Of a stretch of 64,000 bases of DNA, positions 27,284 through 35,201 are shown in pieces (position 1 is the first letter of the stretch; every line of letters starts with the position of its first letter). The translations under genes and the position numbers were made by a program. The stretch is from Paractinoplanes atraurantiacus (GTDB taxonomy: Bacteria > Actinomycetota > Actinomycetes > Mycobacteriales > Micromonosporaceae), in the NCBI RefSeq assembly GCF_900215205.1, contig NZ_OBDY01000023.1, positions 62,001 to 126,000 of the forward strand, read 5' to 3'. A model generated the notes under the pieces. That model saw nothing but the letters and a program-made list of their open reading frames with translations. It ran no database searches and was not told the DNA's origin.

Positions 27284-28456
27284 GTGCGACGTTCCCTCGT
27301 TTTCGTTCTGGCCGTGGCCTGCGGTCTCACCGTGGCCAACCTCTACTACTCGCAACCCCTGCTCGACCTGATCGCCGACTCGTTCCACGTGAGTCAGGGC
27401 GCGGCCACCGTCGTGGTGACGCTGACCCAGGTCGGATACGCGGCCGGGCTGCTCTTCCTGCTGCCCCTCGGCGACCTCGTCGAGAACCGGAAGCTGACCA
27501 CCCGCATGCTCGGCGGAACGGCCGTCGCCCTGCTGTTGGCGGCGGTCTCCCCGGCGTACTCAATCTTCCTGGTCGTCTCGGTCCTGGTCGGCGTGACCTC
27601 GGTGGTGGCGCAGATCCTGGTGCCGCTGGCGGCCCATCTGGCGCCGGCCGAGCAGCGGGGCGCGCTGGTCGGCAAGGTGATGAGCGGGCTGCTGCTCGGC
27701 ATCCTGCTGGCCCGCACGGTCTCCAGCCTGGTGGCCGAGGTGTGGGGCTGGCGGGCGATCTACTTCATCTCGGCCGTCCTGATGGTGGTGCTGGCCGTGG
27801 TGCTGCGGCGGATGCTGCCGGTGCGCCCGGCCGACCACACCGCCGGCTACGGCTCGCTGCTGCGCTCGGTCGGCACGCTGGTCCGCGAGGAGCCGGCGCT
27901 GCGCCGTCGTGCGCTGAGCCAGGCCACCCTGTTCGGCGCGTTCACGGCGTTCTGGACGGCGATCGGTTACGAGCTGATCGACGAGCACGGCTTCAGCCAG
28001 GGTGCGATCGCGGTCTTCGCGCTGATCGGCGCGGGTGGCGCGCTGGCCGCACCGGTGGCCGGGAAGTTCGCCGACCGCGGGCACGGCAAGGTGGCCAGCG
28101 GGGGCGCCCTGCTGCTGGCGGCGCTGATGCTGATCCTGGCCGCGGTCGGCCACGGCAGTGTGATCGTGCTGGCCGTGGCCGGGATCCTTCTCGACTTCGC
28201 GGTGCAGGCGCATCAGGTGATGAGCCAGCACGAGATCTACGCGCTGCGCGAGAACGCCCGGGCCCGGATCAACACCGTCTTCATGACGACGGTCTTCTCG
28301 GGTGGCGCGCTCGCCTCGGCCCTGACCGGCGTGCTGCACGACCGCTACGGCTGGACCGGCGCCTGCGTCCTCGGCGCGGTCCTGGCCCTCATCGGCCTCG
28401 GGGTGTGGGCGACAGGACTCCGAGCGACCCGCGCGGCCGCCCCGGCCCACGTCTGA
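27284..28456 (+). CDS. MFS transporter
   Basis: A GTG start opens a 390-residue protein with 12 predicted transmembrane helices. The N-terminal 'ANLYYSQPLLDLIAD' and the loop 'PLGDLVENRKLTTRM' match the YgaY/arabinose-efflux-like MFS group (proton-driven efflux). The substrate is unknown. It follows the decarboxylase by 34 bp and may export the product of that pathway. Confidence 0.88.
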   Translation: MRRSLVFVLAVACGLTVANLYYSQPLLDLIADSFHVSQGAATVVVTLTQVGYAAGLLFLLPLGDLVENRKLTTRMLGGTAVALLLAAVSPAYSIFLVVSVLVGVTSVVAQILVPLAAHLAPAEQRGALVGKVMSGLLLGILLARTVSSLVAEVWGWRAIYFISAVLMVVLAVVLRRMLPVRPADHTAGYGSLLRSVGTLVREEPALRRRALSQATLFGAFTAFWTAIGYELIDEHGFSQGAIAVFALIGAGGALAAPVAGKFADRGHGKVASGGALLLAALMLILAAVGHGSVIVLAVAGILLDFAVQAHQVMSQHEIYALRENARARINTVFMTTVFSGGALASALTGVLHDRYGWTGACVLGAVLALIGLGVWATGLRATRAAAPAHV

Positions 28457-28501
28457 CCCCGCCGGTCTGCACACGATCTTCACAACGTATCTATTGAAAT
28501 T

Positions 28502-28521
28502 CGATAGCTAACGAGCGATAG
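28502..28521 (+). promoter_or_regulatory. CGATAG direct repeats upstream of DUF2975/XRE
   Basis: CGATAG occurs at 28502-28507 and 28516-28521, inside an AT-rich island that also contains CTAT...ATAG. It is directly upstream of the DUF2975 start, a plausible autoregulatory site for the XRE protein. Inference only. Confidence 0.3.
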
Positions 28522-28528
28522 TCGATGC

Positions 28529-29005
28529 ATGTTCGAGAAACGGGTCGTCGCGCCCCTCCGTGTCTTCCTCGCGCTTCTCTTCGCGGTCCTGATCTTCTTC
28601 CAGACCGTGTCGCTCCCGGGCCAGTTCGCCCACATGGCCCGGGAGGCTCCCGAAGGCGCCTATCTGAGATGGCCGGCCACGATCGTCACCATCTTCTGGG
28701 TGCTCTGCGTGCAGGCCGTGATCGTGGCGACGTGGAAGCTGCTCACCCTGGTCCAGAAGGACCGGATCTTCACGCCGGCGTCGATGGTCTGGGTCGACGT
28801 GATCCTCTGGGCCTTCGGCGCCGGCTGGGTGACGCTGACCGGCGTCTTCCTCTACGTCGGCTTCAACGCCGAGGATCCCGGCCTGCCGCTGCTGCTCTTC
28901 CTGGCCACGACCGGCGTCACCGTCCTCACCCTTCTCATCACCGTGCTGCGCGCGCTGCTGCGGCAGGCCACTACGCTGCGGACCGACATGGAAGCGGTCA
29001 TCTGA
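28529..29005 (+). CDS. DUF2975 family membrane protein
   Basis: The 158-residue protein has four transmembrane segments (about 10-30, 48-68, 85-108 and 115-138) with 'QKDRIFTPAS' between helices 2 and 3, the usual DUF2975 signature. Its stop overlaps the start of the XRE gene (TGATG). DUF2975 and YozG-like regulators are a widespread conserved pair; the function is unknown. Confidence 0.85.
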   Translation: MFEKRVVAPLRVFLALLFAVLIFFQTVSLPGQFAHMAREAPEGAYLRWPATIVTIFWVLCVQAVIVATWKLLTLVQKDRIFTPASMVWVDVILWAFGAGWVTLTGVFLYVGFNAEDPGLPLLLFLATTGVTVLTLLITVLRALLRQATTLRTDMEAVI

Positions 29006-29232
29006 TGCCCATAGTGGTGCGTATCGACGTCGAACTGGCCAAACGCAAGATGAGCGTGGGCGAGTTCGCCGAGAAGGTCGGGCTGACCCCGGCGAACATC
29101 GCCGTGCTCAAGAACGGCCGGGCCAAGGCGGTCCGCTTCAGCACCTTGGAGGCGATGTGCCAGGTCCTCGGCTGCCAGCCCGGCGATCTGCTCGAATTCA
29201 TACCGGAGCCCCTCATACCGGAGTCGGAGTAG
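29005..29232 (+). CDS. Small XRE/Cro-CI (YozG-like) regulator
   Basis: The 75-residue protein is almost entirely a helix-turn-helix: 'MSVGEFAEKVGLTPANIAVLK' then 'FSTLEAMCQVLGCQPGDLLEF', the YozG hallmark. It is translationally coupled to DUF2975. Its last 20 bp overlap the convergent ABC transporter gene. Confidence 0.92.
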   Translation: MPIVVRIDVELAKRKMSVGEFAEKVGLTPANIAVLKNGRAKAVRFSTLEAMCQVLGCQPGDLLEFIPEPLIPESE

Positions 29233-30916
29233 CGATCCGCAGCGCCTCGATCAGTCCCCGGTAGAGGTCGTCCGAGGCGAGCAGCGACTCGTGCGTCCCC
29301 TCGGCCCGGACCCGCCCGTCCTGCAGCACGATGATCCGGTCGGCGTCGATCACTGTCGACAGCCGGTGCGCGATGGTCACGACGGCGGATTCCGAGGCCT
29401 TTTCCCGTACGCATCGGTGCAGCGCCGCCTCGGTGAGGGCGTCGACCTGGGCCGTGGCCTCGTCCAGCAGCAGCACCGAGGGGGAGCGCAACAGTGCCCG
29501 GGCCAGCGCGATCCGCTGCCGCTCACCTCCGCTAAGCTCGGCCCCCGAAATCGGGCTGTCCAGCCCCTCTGCCATCCCGGCCACTTTGTCGCGCAGGATC
29601 ACCCGATCCAGCACGTCCCACAGGTCGGCCTCGCCGGCCTCCGGTTGGCTGAGCAGAAGGTTCTCCCGGATGGTGCCCGGCACCACGGGCGCCTCCTGCT
29701 CGACGTACGCCAAATGGTCCCTGATCTCCTCATGGGTGAGGTCTTCATACGACCGCCCGTGCAGCAGAATGTCGCCCTCCTGCGGGTCGAGGAAGCGAAG
29801 GATCAGCGAGAACAGCGACGTTTTGCCTGCGCCGGAGGGCCCGACGATGGCAGTGTGCCCCCTTCTCGAAATGTCCAGATTTATCGACTTGAGTGCCTCG
29901 GTCTCGCCGTAGCGCAGCGTGACGTCGCGCATCGCCAGCACCGGCGCTTCCGGCTGGCTTCGTGTCGCGCGGGGAGTCGAGGTCTCCTCGTTCATCGCGT
30001 AGACCTCGCTGATGCGCCGCGCGGCCGCGATGCCCGACTGCAGGGCGGTGACGTTCTGGGTCAGCTCGCCGATCGGCCCCATCAACTGGAAGGCGTACAG
30101 CAGGAACGCGATCAGGCTGCTGACCTCGAGCAATCCCGCGTCGGCCCGCCACGCGCCGACGCCCAGCACGGCGATCACCGAGAAGGAGATGCCGCTCCAG
30201 GCCACCGTCCAGACCCACGCCGCCCGTTTCGCGGCCCGCACATTGTGCGCCGCCGCCCTGCGGGCGTCGTCTTCGATCTTCGCTTCCTGTCGCGTCTCGG
30301 CCCGGCTCGCTTTCACCGTACGCATGGCCCGCAGCGTTCCCTCGAGCTCGCCTCCCAGCTCGCCCACCGCGTCCTGCGCCGCCTTCTGCGCGCGGCTGAT
30401 CGTCGGCAGCAGCACCGCCATGACCACACCGATCACCAGCACCGCCCCGAGCGTGCAGGCCAGCAGCACCAGGTCGAGCGTGCCCATCAGCACCAGCGTG
30501 GCGATGAAGGCCAGACCCGCGTTGATCAGGCCGACGATGCTGGACGAGGCCGCGTGCAGCAGGCCCGGGTCGGCGGTGACCCGGGTGACCAGCTCGCCGG
30601 CCGGGCGCCCGGTCAGCTCGGCCAGCCGCGCCCGGAAGTAGCGCTGGATGACCGACACCCGCGCGTCGAGCACGACCTGCTCGGCCAGGGTGCCCATCAG
30701 GATCCACTGCCAGAGCCCGATCACCGCGCCCACGACGACCAGCCCGAGCAGCAGCGTGATCGGCCCGGCCAGCGCGCCGCCGTCACCGAGCGTGTCGATG
30801 ATCCGCTTGGTGGCGAGCGGGGCGGCGAGGTTGGCCGCGTTGGCGATCAGTCCGAGGACCAGCCCGAGGGCGAGCACCGGCCAGTGCGGCCGGAGGAGGC
30901 GCAGGAGAATCTGCAT
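29213..30916 (-). CDS. ABC transporter, fused permease/ATPase half-exporter
   Basis: ATG 30916 (MQILLRLLRPHW) gives a 567-residue exporter half-molecule. Six transmembrane helices fill about residues 15-310, and the ATPase lies at about 335-560 with Walker A 'GPSGAGKTS', signature 'LSGGERQR', Walker B 'VLLLDEATAQVD' and 'AHRLST'. It should homodimerise for drug, lipid or peptide export. It is divergent from a TetR gene with a perfect palindrome between the starts. The frame stays open upstream to 31102, but that stretch overlaps the TetR gene. Confidence 0.93.
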   Translation of the reverse strand: MQILLRLLRPHWPVLALGLVLGLIANAANLAAPLATKRIIDTLGDGGALAGPITLLLGLVVVGAVIGLWQWILMGTLAEQVVLDARVSVIQRYFRARLAELTGRPAGELVTRVTADPGLLHAASSSIVGLINAGLAFIATLVLMGTLDLVLLACTLGAVLVIGVVMAVLLPTISRAQKAAQDAVGELGGELEGTLRAMRTVKASRAETRQEAKIEDDARRAAAHNVRAAKRAAWVWTVAWSGISFSVIAVLGVGAWRADAGLLEVSSLIAFLLYAFQLMGPIGELTQNVTALQSGIAAARRISEVYAMNEETSTPRATRSQPEAPVLAMRDVTLRYGETEALKSINLDISRRGHTAIVGPSGAGKTSLFSLILRFLDPQEGDILLHGRSYEDLTHEEIRDHLAYVEQEAPVVPGTIRENLLLSQPEAGEADLWDVLDRVILRDKVAGMAEGLDSPISGAELSGGERQRIALARALLRSPSVLLLDEATAQVDALTEAALHRCVREKASESAVVTIAHRLSTVIDADRIIVLQDGRVRAEGTHESLLASDDLYRGLIEALRIATPTPV

Positions 30917-30925
30917 GTTCTGTAG

Positions 30926-30943
30926 TGGAACACAGGTGTTCCA
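30926..30943. promoter_or_regulatory. Perfect 18-bp palindrome TGGAACACAGGTGTTCCA, TetR operator
   Basis: Two 8-bp arms separated by AG lie between the divergent ABC exporter (start 30916) and TetR gene (start 30972). Position and symmetry are those of a TetR-family operator controlling both genes. Confidence 0.7.
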
Positions 30944-30971
30944 TCGCGGGCAATGCCAATTCCCGTAAGGT

Positions 30972-31529
30972 ATGCGCGTGACCTCCGGCATCAGGAACCG
31001 CACCCGGCAGGCGATCGTCGACGCGGCGATCACCCTGCTCGCCGGCAACCCGGCCTGCTCGCTGGGCGAGATCGCCGCCGCGGCCGAGGTCGGGCGCACC
31101 ACCCTGCACCGCTATTTCGCCGAGCGGGCCGACCTGATGGCGGCCGTCGCCGTCGAGGGCGGCGAGCGCCTGACCCGCGCCGCCCGCCTGGCCGAGCTCG
31201 ACAAGGGCACCGGCGCCGAGGCGCTGCTGCGGCTCTGCCGCGAATATTTCGACCTGGGCTCCCTGCTGTCCCTGGTCTTCAGCGAGCCCGAGGGCGCCTG
31301 CCTGGACGAGGGGGAGCAGACCGACCTGGAAGCGGTGATCCGGCGCGGCCACGCCGACGGTTCCATCGACCCGGTCCTGCCGCCCGACTGGGTGATCAGC
31401 CTGCTGTGGTCCCAGCTTTACGCCGCATGGTCATACCTGGGCGAACGCCCTGGGGCCTCACGCCATCACGTCCTGGATCTGCTGACCAGGACGGTGGCGA
31501 ACGCTGTGCGTGGGCCCGGCGCGATTTGA
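30972..31529 (+). CDS. TetR-family regulator of the divergent ABC exporter
   Basis: The HTH 'CSLGEIAAAAEVGRTTLHRYF' covers about residues 29-49 of 185; the remainder is the helical effector domain. The start is ATG 30972, with an in-frame GTG at 30978 as alternative. The last 19 bp, including the stop codon, lie antisense to the 3' half of the tRNA-Arg gene, so the reading frame terminates on tRNA sequence. Confidence 0.9.
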   Translation: MRVTSGIRNRTRQAIVDAAITLLAGNPACSLGEIAAAAEVGRTTLHRYFAERADLMAAVAVEGGERLTRAARLAELDKGTGAEALLRLCREYFDLGSLLSLVFSEPEGACLDEGEQTDLEAVIRRGHADGSIDPVLPPDWVISLLWSQLYAAWSYLGERPGASRHHVLDLLTRTVANAVRGPGAI

Positions 31530-31583
31530 ACGCGCGACCTACCGCTTAGGAGGCGGTTGCTCTATCCACTGAGCTACGAGCCC
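31511..31583 (-). tRNA. tRNA-Arg (anticodon CCU)
   Basis: On the minus strand the 73-nt cloverleaf starts GGGCTCG and closes with CGGGCCC plus discriminator A. D-arm GCTC...GAGC, anticodon stem ACCGC...GCGGT with loop CTCCTAA (anticodon CCT), and T-arm GCGCG-TTCAAAT-CGCGC are all paired. It reads AGG codons. The 3' CCA is not encoded. Confidence 0.97.
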
Positions 31584-31697
31584 GTCTGAGGCAGGGTACC
31601 AGCGAGGGTTGTTCGGGGCCTACCTGGACCGACGGGTTGCCGCAGCTCACCGCCTGGTCTCCACCGCTCCGAACAATTCTCGTTGCATACTGCAGCG

Positions 31698-32330
31698 ATG
31701 TCTGACGCCGTCGAGGCGGAGTCGAGCCCCGAGCGCCTGGTGCTCTTCACCGACGCGGTCGCGGCCATCGCGATCACCCTGCTCATCCTGCCCCTGCTCG
31801 AAACCGTCACGGCCGCCGGCGAGGAAGACCTCCCGCTGCCCGAACTGCTGCGCGCCGACCGCGCCGAGTTCGCCGGTTTCCTCCTGAGCTTCGCCGTCAT
31901 CTTCCGCTTCTGGTGGGCCCATCACCGCGTCTTCCGCCACGTCACCCGGCTCCGCCCGCCGATCGTGCTGCTGAGCGCCCTCTGGACCCTGGCCATCGTC
32001 CTGCTGCCGGTCCTGACGTCGGTCATCACCACCTATCCGCCGTCCCCTACGACCGTCGCCCTCTACGTCGGCACTTTGGTGCTTTCGAGCGGATCGCTGA
32101 CGGCGCTGACGGCGTACGTCATGAAGCACCCCGAAGTCAGCGCCGGCCGCAACCCCGCCACTCGCGAAGCGCTCCTCGGTAACGCCACCGTCTTCGTCGC
32201 CCTGCTGCTGGCCGCCATCATCGGGTCCGTCTTCGCCGACGCCATCAACTACTGGGCCATCCTGCTCATGCTCCTCGGCGGCCCGGTCGAGCGCCTGATC
32301 AAGTCGCGGTGGCGGGCTCAGTCCAGATAG
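31698..32330 (+). CDS. TMEM175-family (DUF1211) potassium channel-like membrane protein
   Basis: The protein of 210 residues has the family signature in helix 1: 'RLVLFTDAVAAIAITLLIL', which corresponds to the FSD/FTD...AI.ITLL pore-lining motif. Five to six transmembrane segments follow, including 'FWWAHHRVF'. Bacterial members form K+-permeable tetramers. ATG 31698 was chosen over an in-frame non-ATG start at 31683. Confidence 0.85.
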   Translation: MSDAVEAESSPERLVLFTDAVAAIAITLLILPLLETVTAAGEEDLPLPELLRADRAEFAGFLLSFAVIFRFWWAHHRVFRHVTRLRPPIVLLSALWTLAIVLLPVLTSVITTYPPSPTTVALYVGTLVLSSGSLTALTAYVMKHPEVSAGRNPATREALLGNATVFVALLLAAIIGSVFADAINYWAILLMLLGGPVERLIKSRWRAQSR

Positions 32331-32536
32331 ACCCGCACGTCGTAGAGCAGGTGCACCGGCTCGCCGTTGGTGACGCCGACGAAGACGGGTTCACCAGCGG
32401 GCGTACGGCCGAGTCGAATCACCTCGTCGCGGGCGGCGTCCCGCGAGGGCCGGTCGACCTTTCCGGCCTGGTGGAGGGCGAGCACCTTCTTGGCGGCGCC
32501 CCGAGTGCTGGCGATCTGAACCCGTACGAGAGGCAT
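32318..32536 (-). CDS. Small hypothetical protein (72 aa)
   Basis: ATG 32536 begins 'MPLVRVQIASTRGAAKK', and the basic peptide ends 'GEPVHLLYDVRVYLD'. I do not recognise a family; Met-Pro at the N-terminus recalls tautomerases, but the rest does not fit. It overlaps the end of the TMEM175 gene by 13 bp and is divergent from a TetR gene over a spacer containing TTAAC-GCT-GTTAA, suggesting shared control. Confidence 0.6.
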   Translation of the reverse strand: MPLVRVQIASTRGAAKKVLALHQAGKVDRPSRDAARDEVIRLGRTPAGEPVFVGVTNGEPVHLLYDVRVYLD

Positions 32537-32545
32537 GCCGTCAAT

Positions 32546-32558
32546 TTAACGCTGTTAA
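32546..32558. promoter_or_regulatory. Palindrome TTAACGCTGTTAA, candidate TetR operator
   Basis: Perfect 5-bp arms around a 3-bp centre lie between the divergent 72-aa gene and the TetR gene, 10 bp from the former's start and 20 bp from the latter's. It is a probable autoregulatory operator. Confidence 0.5.
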
Positions 32559-32577
32559 GGCACGTTATCCTTGTTCA

Positions 32578-33213
32578 GTGCCGAACACCGACAGCATCTG
32601 GCTCCGCGCCGAGCCGGAGCGCCCCCGCCGCCCGGCGCCACTCACCCGCGAGCGCATCGTCGAGGCGGCGATCGCCCTCCTCGACGCCGACGGCATCGAA
32701 GGGCTGACCATGCGCCGGCTGGCCCAGAGGTTCAACGTCAGCGCCACCGCACTCTACTGGCATGTTCGCACCAAGGAGGATGTGCTCGACCTGGCGGTCG
32801 ACGAGATCTTTCGCGATGTAGGCCTGCCGGAGGTGACCGCCGACTGGCGGGCCGACGTCCGAGCCCTGATCTGGGGCTGGCGCGACGCCATGCTGCACCA
32901 TCCGTGGTCGGTCACCCTCATCGGCCGCCCCGCACTGGGACCGAACGTCCTCGCCCGCACCGAGTTTCTCCAGACCACCCTCATGCGTGGCGGTCTGACC
33001 GGCCACGCTCTCGCGGTGACCACCCGCCTGCTGGCCAACTACGTGATCGGCGCCGCGGCGACCACCCCCGTGGCCGATCCCGGCCAAGCGCGCCGGCACA
33101 TCACCGCCGACCCGGCCGCCTATCCGACGCTCACCGCGTCGGGTCACCTGGACCCCGATCAATGGGACGACGACGACCTTTTCGCGAGCGGTCTCAATGT
33201 CCTTCTCGGATAA
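32578..33213 (+). CDS. TetR-family regulator (TetR_C-type)
   Basis: A GTG start opens a 211-residue regulator. The HTH 'LTMRRLAQRFNVSATALYWHV' (about 42-62) and following 'RTKEDVLDLAVDEIF' are characteristic of the class-B TetR group with the large C-terminal ligand domain. Its target is probably the divergent 72-aa gene and itself. The ECF sigma factor frame opens at the next base after its stop. Confidence 0.9.
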   Translation: MPNTDSIWLRAEPERPRRPAPLTRERIVEAAIALLDADGIEGLTMRRLAQRFNVSATALYWHVRTKEDVLDLAVDEIFRDVGLPEVTADWRADVRALIWGWRDAMLHHPWSVTLIGRPALGPNVLARTEFLQTTLMRGGLTGHALAVTTRLLANYVIGAAATTPVADPGQARRHITADPAAYPTLTASGHLDPDQWDDDDLFASGLNVLLG

Positions 33214-33249
33214 ATGCAACCCCACCGCGGGCGGAACCGTCATCGGGGC

Positions 33250-33795
33250 GTGAGACGAGACAGCGGCTCGGGCAGAACCGAGCGAGACGAGCAGTTCCAC
33301 GAGTTCGTGGTAGGCCGGCGCCCTCGCCTTCTCCACACGGCGACCCTGCTCACGGCGGGGGACACGCACCTTGCGGAGGATCTGGTCCAGGCGGCGCTGA
33401 CCAAGCTCTACGTCGCGTGGCCGGCCTTCCAACGGGCGCACAACCCCGACGCCTACGTGCGCCGGGTGCTGGTCAACGCGCTGATCGACGAGCGGCGGCG
33501 GATCTGGCGGCGGCGGGAGCGGCCGGTGGCCGAGCTGCCCGAGGTCGCTTTCTCCGAGGCCACGGGCGACGTGGGCGAGGCCGTGCAGCAGGCGCTGCGC
33601 GCGCTGCCGCCGCGGATGCGGGCGGCGGTGGTGTTCCGCTACTTCTACGACCTCGGTGTCGCCGAGACCGCGGACGCCCTCAACTGCTCCGAAGGCAACG
33701 TCAAGAGCCAGACCGCCCGTGGGCTGGACCGTCTCCGCACTGCGCTCGACTCGGCGCAGACCACCTTTCTGAGCAGCCAAGGAGCCACCCGATGA
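33250..33795 (+). CDS. SigE-family ECF RNA polymerase sigma factor
   Basis: The sigma-2 region ('GDTHLAEDLVQAALTKLYVAW', 'NPDAYVRRVLVNALIDERRR') and sigma-4 region ('ETADALNCSEGNVKSQTARGL') are intact; the protein is about 181 residues. The start is uncertain: GTG 33250 gives the usual SigE-family N-terminus, while ATG 33214 is also in frame and directly follows the TetR stop. It is coupled by a 4-bp overlap to a membrane-anchored partner that may regulate it. Confidence 0.88.
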   Translation: MRRDSGSGRTERDEQFHEFVVGRRPRLLHTATLLTAGDTHLAEDLVQAALTKLYVAWPAFQRAHNPDAYVRRVLVNALIDERRRIWRRRERPVAELPEVAFSEATGDVGEAVQQALRALPPRMRAAVVFRYFYDLGVAETADALNCSEGNVKSQTARGLDRLRTALDSAQTTFLSSQGATR

Positions 33796-34532
33796 GCGAC
33801 CTGCGCCGTCATTTCGAGAAGATCGCGGGCCCCGCGCCGGAGACCGCCACCACCGCCGTCCAGGCACTCGCCGAGGCCGATCTCGTCCGCGGCCGCCGGG
33901 CGCTGCGCCGCCGCCGCACCCTCCAGTCGGTGGCCGGCTCCGCCTTCGGCGTGGCCGCCCTGGTCGCCGTGTTCGCGGTGACCACCTCCGGCGGGGCTGG
34001 TGAGCCGTCCGCGCCGATCGCCGCCGACAGGTCCACGACGGCGGCCAAGGTGCAGCTGGTGGCCTACAAGGGGGAGCAGCCCAAGGGCTTCACGGTCGAC
34101 AAGGTGCCGTCGGGCTGGTTCATCCAGAACGACGACAACTACTCGCTGGTCTTCGCCCCCGAGAAGGCCAAGAACCCGGGACCGGACGTCAACCCGTCGG
34201 CCGACCCGCTGTACGACCCGAACAGCTTCGTCGACAAGATCGTCGTGATGCTGGAGTCGAAGGACCAGAGCGGCCCGAGCCGCGACGGCAAGAAGGTCAA
34301 GGTCGGCGACCAGGAGGGCCTGCTCCTCAAGAGCCTCCCCGGCATGACCCCCGACGGTAAGGAGTCGCCCGCGCCCGGCGGCGACACCGGCTCGGAGCTG
34401 TGGGTCAAGCAGCCCTCCGGCATCTACATGATCATCCAGGTCTGGCAGGGCGTCGGCCTGAGCGAGGCTCAGATCGTCGAGCTCGGCGCGGGCGTCCACG
34501 TCCACGAGGGCGCCCAGCAGGGCGTCGGCTAA
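33792..34532 (+). CDS. Single-pass membrane protein, partner of the SigE-type sigma factor
   Basis: The start ATG 33792 overlaps the sigma factor stop (ATGA) and is preceded by AAGGAG. The 246-residue protein has a charged cytosolic N-terminus (about 1-45), one transmembrane helix ('VAGSAFGVAALVAVFAVTT', about 46-64) and an extracytoplasmic domain of about 180 residues of unknown fold. The layout is that of an anti-sigma or signal-sensing partner, but no zinc-binding anti-sigma motif is seen. Confidence 0.75.
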   Translation: MSDLRRHFEKIAGPAPETATTAVQALAEADLVRGRRALRRRRTLQSVAGSAFGVAALVAVFAVTTSGGAGEPSAPIAADRSTTAAKVQLVAYKGEQPKGFTVDKVPSGWFIQNDDNYSLVFAPEKAKNPGPDVNPSADPLYDPNSFVDKIVVMLESKDQSGPSRDGKKVKVGDQEGLLLKSLPGMTPDGKESPAPGGDTGSELWVKQPSGIYMIIQVWQGVGLSEAQIVELGAGVHVHEGAQQGVG

Positions 34533-34551
34533 AGAACTGATTCGCACCGAT

Positions 34552-34582
34552 AAAGGCGTCGCCATGAAGGCGGCGCCTTTTG
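34552..34582 (+). terminator. Rho-independent terminator of the sigma factor operon
   Basis: A 12-bp stem AAAGGCGTCGCC/GGCGGCGCCTTT (one G-U pair) with a 5-nt loop ends in TTTT. It is 20 bp after the membrane-protein stop. Confidence 0.9.
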
Positions 34583-34702
34583 CGTGTATGTCCCTGCCTG
34601 TTCACCGATTGTGCGTCGGTCGTGTACGCGCGGTCCGCCCGCCGTGGACGATCACTGCCGACGATCAGCCCGTTTTCGAACGCATAAAAATAGGCGGATC
34701 CC

Positions 34703-35053
34703 GTGTCGGCAGCGCGCTTTCGTGTTCTCCAGCTTCAGCCCGGCCGGGTCTATTGGCGGCTCCTGGCGATCAACAACCGGGACCTCGGCCGGGCCGCAAC
34801 TGCCTTCCCTGATGTACGAAGTTGCCGCGCGGCCGTCGTGTGGCTTCAGGAACACGCCGCTCAGCTGAGCGTGCTGACCGTACGCACCGGCCCGACGAGT
34901 TGGGGCTGGCGGATCGTGGCCGACGGGCCGGCCGTCGCCGTGGCCAGCCGCCAGTACCAGCGCCGCATCCAGGCCGAGCAGGCCGCGGCCATCGTCCTGG
35001 CCCTGATCCCGGGCGCCGAACCGCTCGCCGACGACGGTGTTCTGGCCATCTGA
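34703..35053 (+). CDS. Hypothetical protein, YegP/DUF1508-like
   Basis: The 116-residue soluble protein has 'YWRLLAINNRDLGRAATAF' near residue 17 and a second partial unit 'GWRIVADGPAVAVASRQYQ' near residue 68. The pattern recalls the tandem YegP-like (DUF1508) fold, whose function is unknown. It stands alone between a terminator and the Pho-box-like repeat. Confidence 0.6.
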   Translation: MSAARFRVLQLQPGRVYWRLLAINNRDLGRAATAFPDVRSCRAAVVWLQEHAAQLSVLTVRTGPTSWGWRIVADGPAVAVASRQYQRRIQAEQAAAIVLALIPGAEPLADDGVLAI

Positions 35054-35099
35054 GCGGATTGGCACGACTGACCGTATTCGGTTCAGCGCATGGCGTGCA

Positions 35100-35121
35100 G
35101 TTCGTCCGTCGTTCACCGGAG
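35100..35121 (+). promoter_or_regulatory. Pho-box-like direct repeat upstream of pstC
   Basis: Two adjacent 11-bp units GTTCGTCCGTC and GTTCACCGGAG match the tandem GTTCAnC-type units bound by PhoP in actinomycetes. They lie about 80 bp upstream of the pstC start. This predicts induction of the whole pst-linked cluster under phosphate starvation. Confidence 0.55.
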
Positions 35122-35201
35122 TCCGGGTTTACGGCCAACCGGCGCCGTTTCTCTGAGCCCGCACACCTGTGCCCAAGGTGTGCGGAAGCTGGGAGTGTCC
35201 T

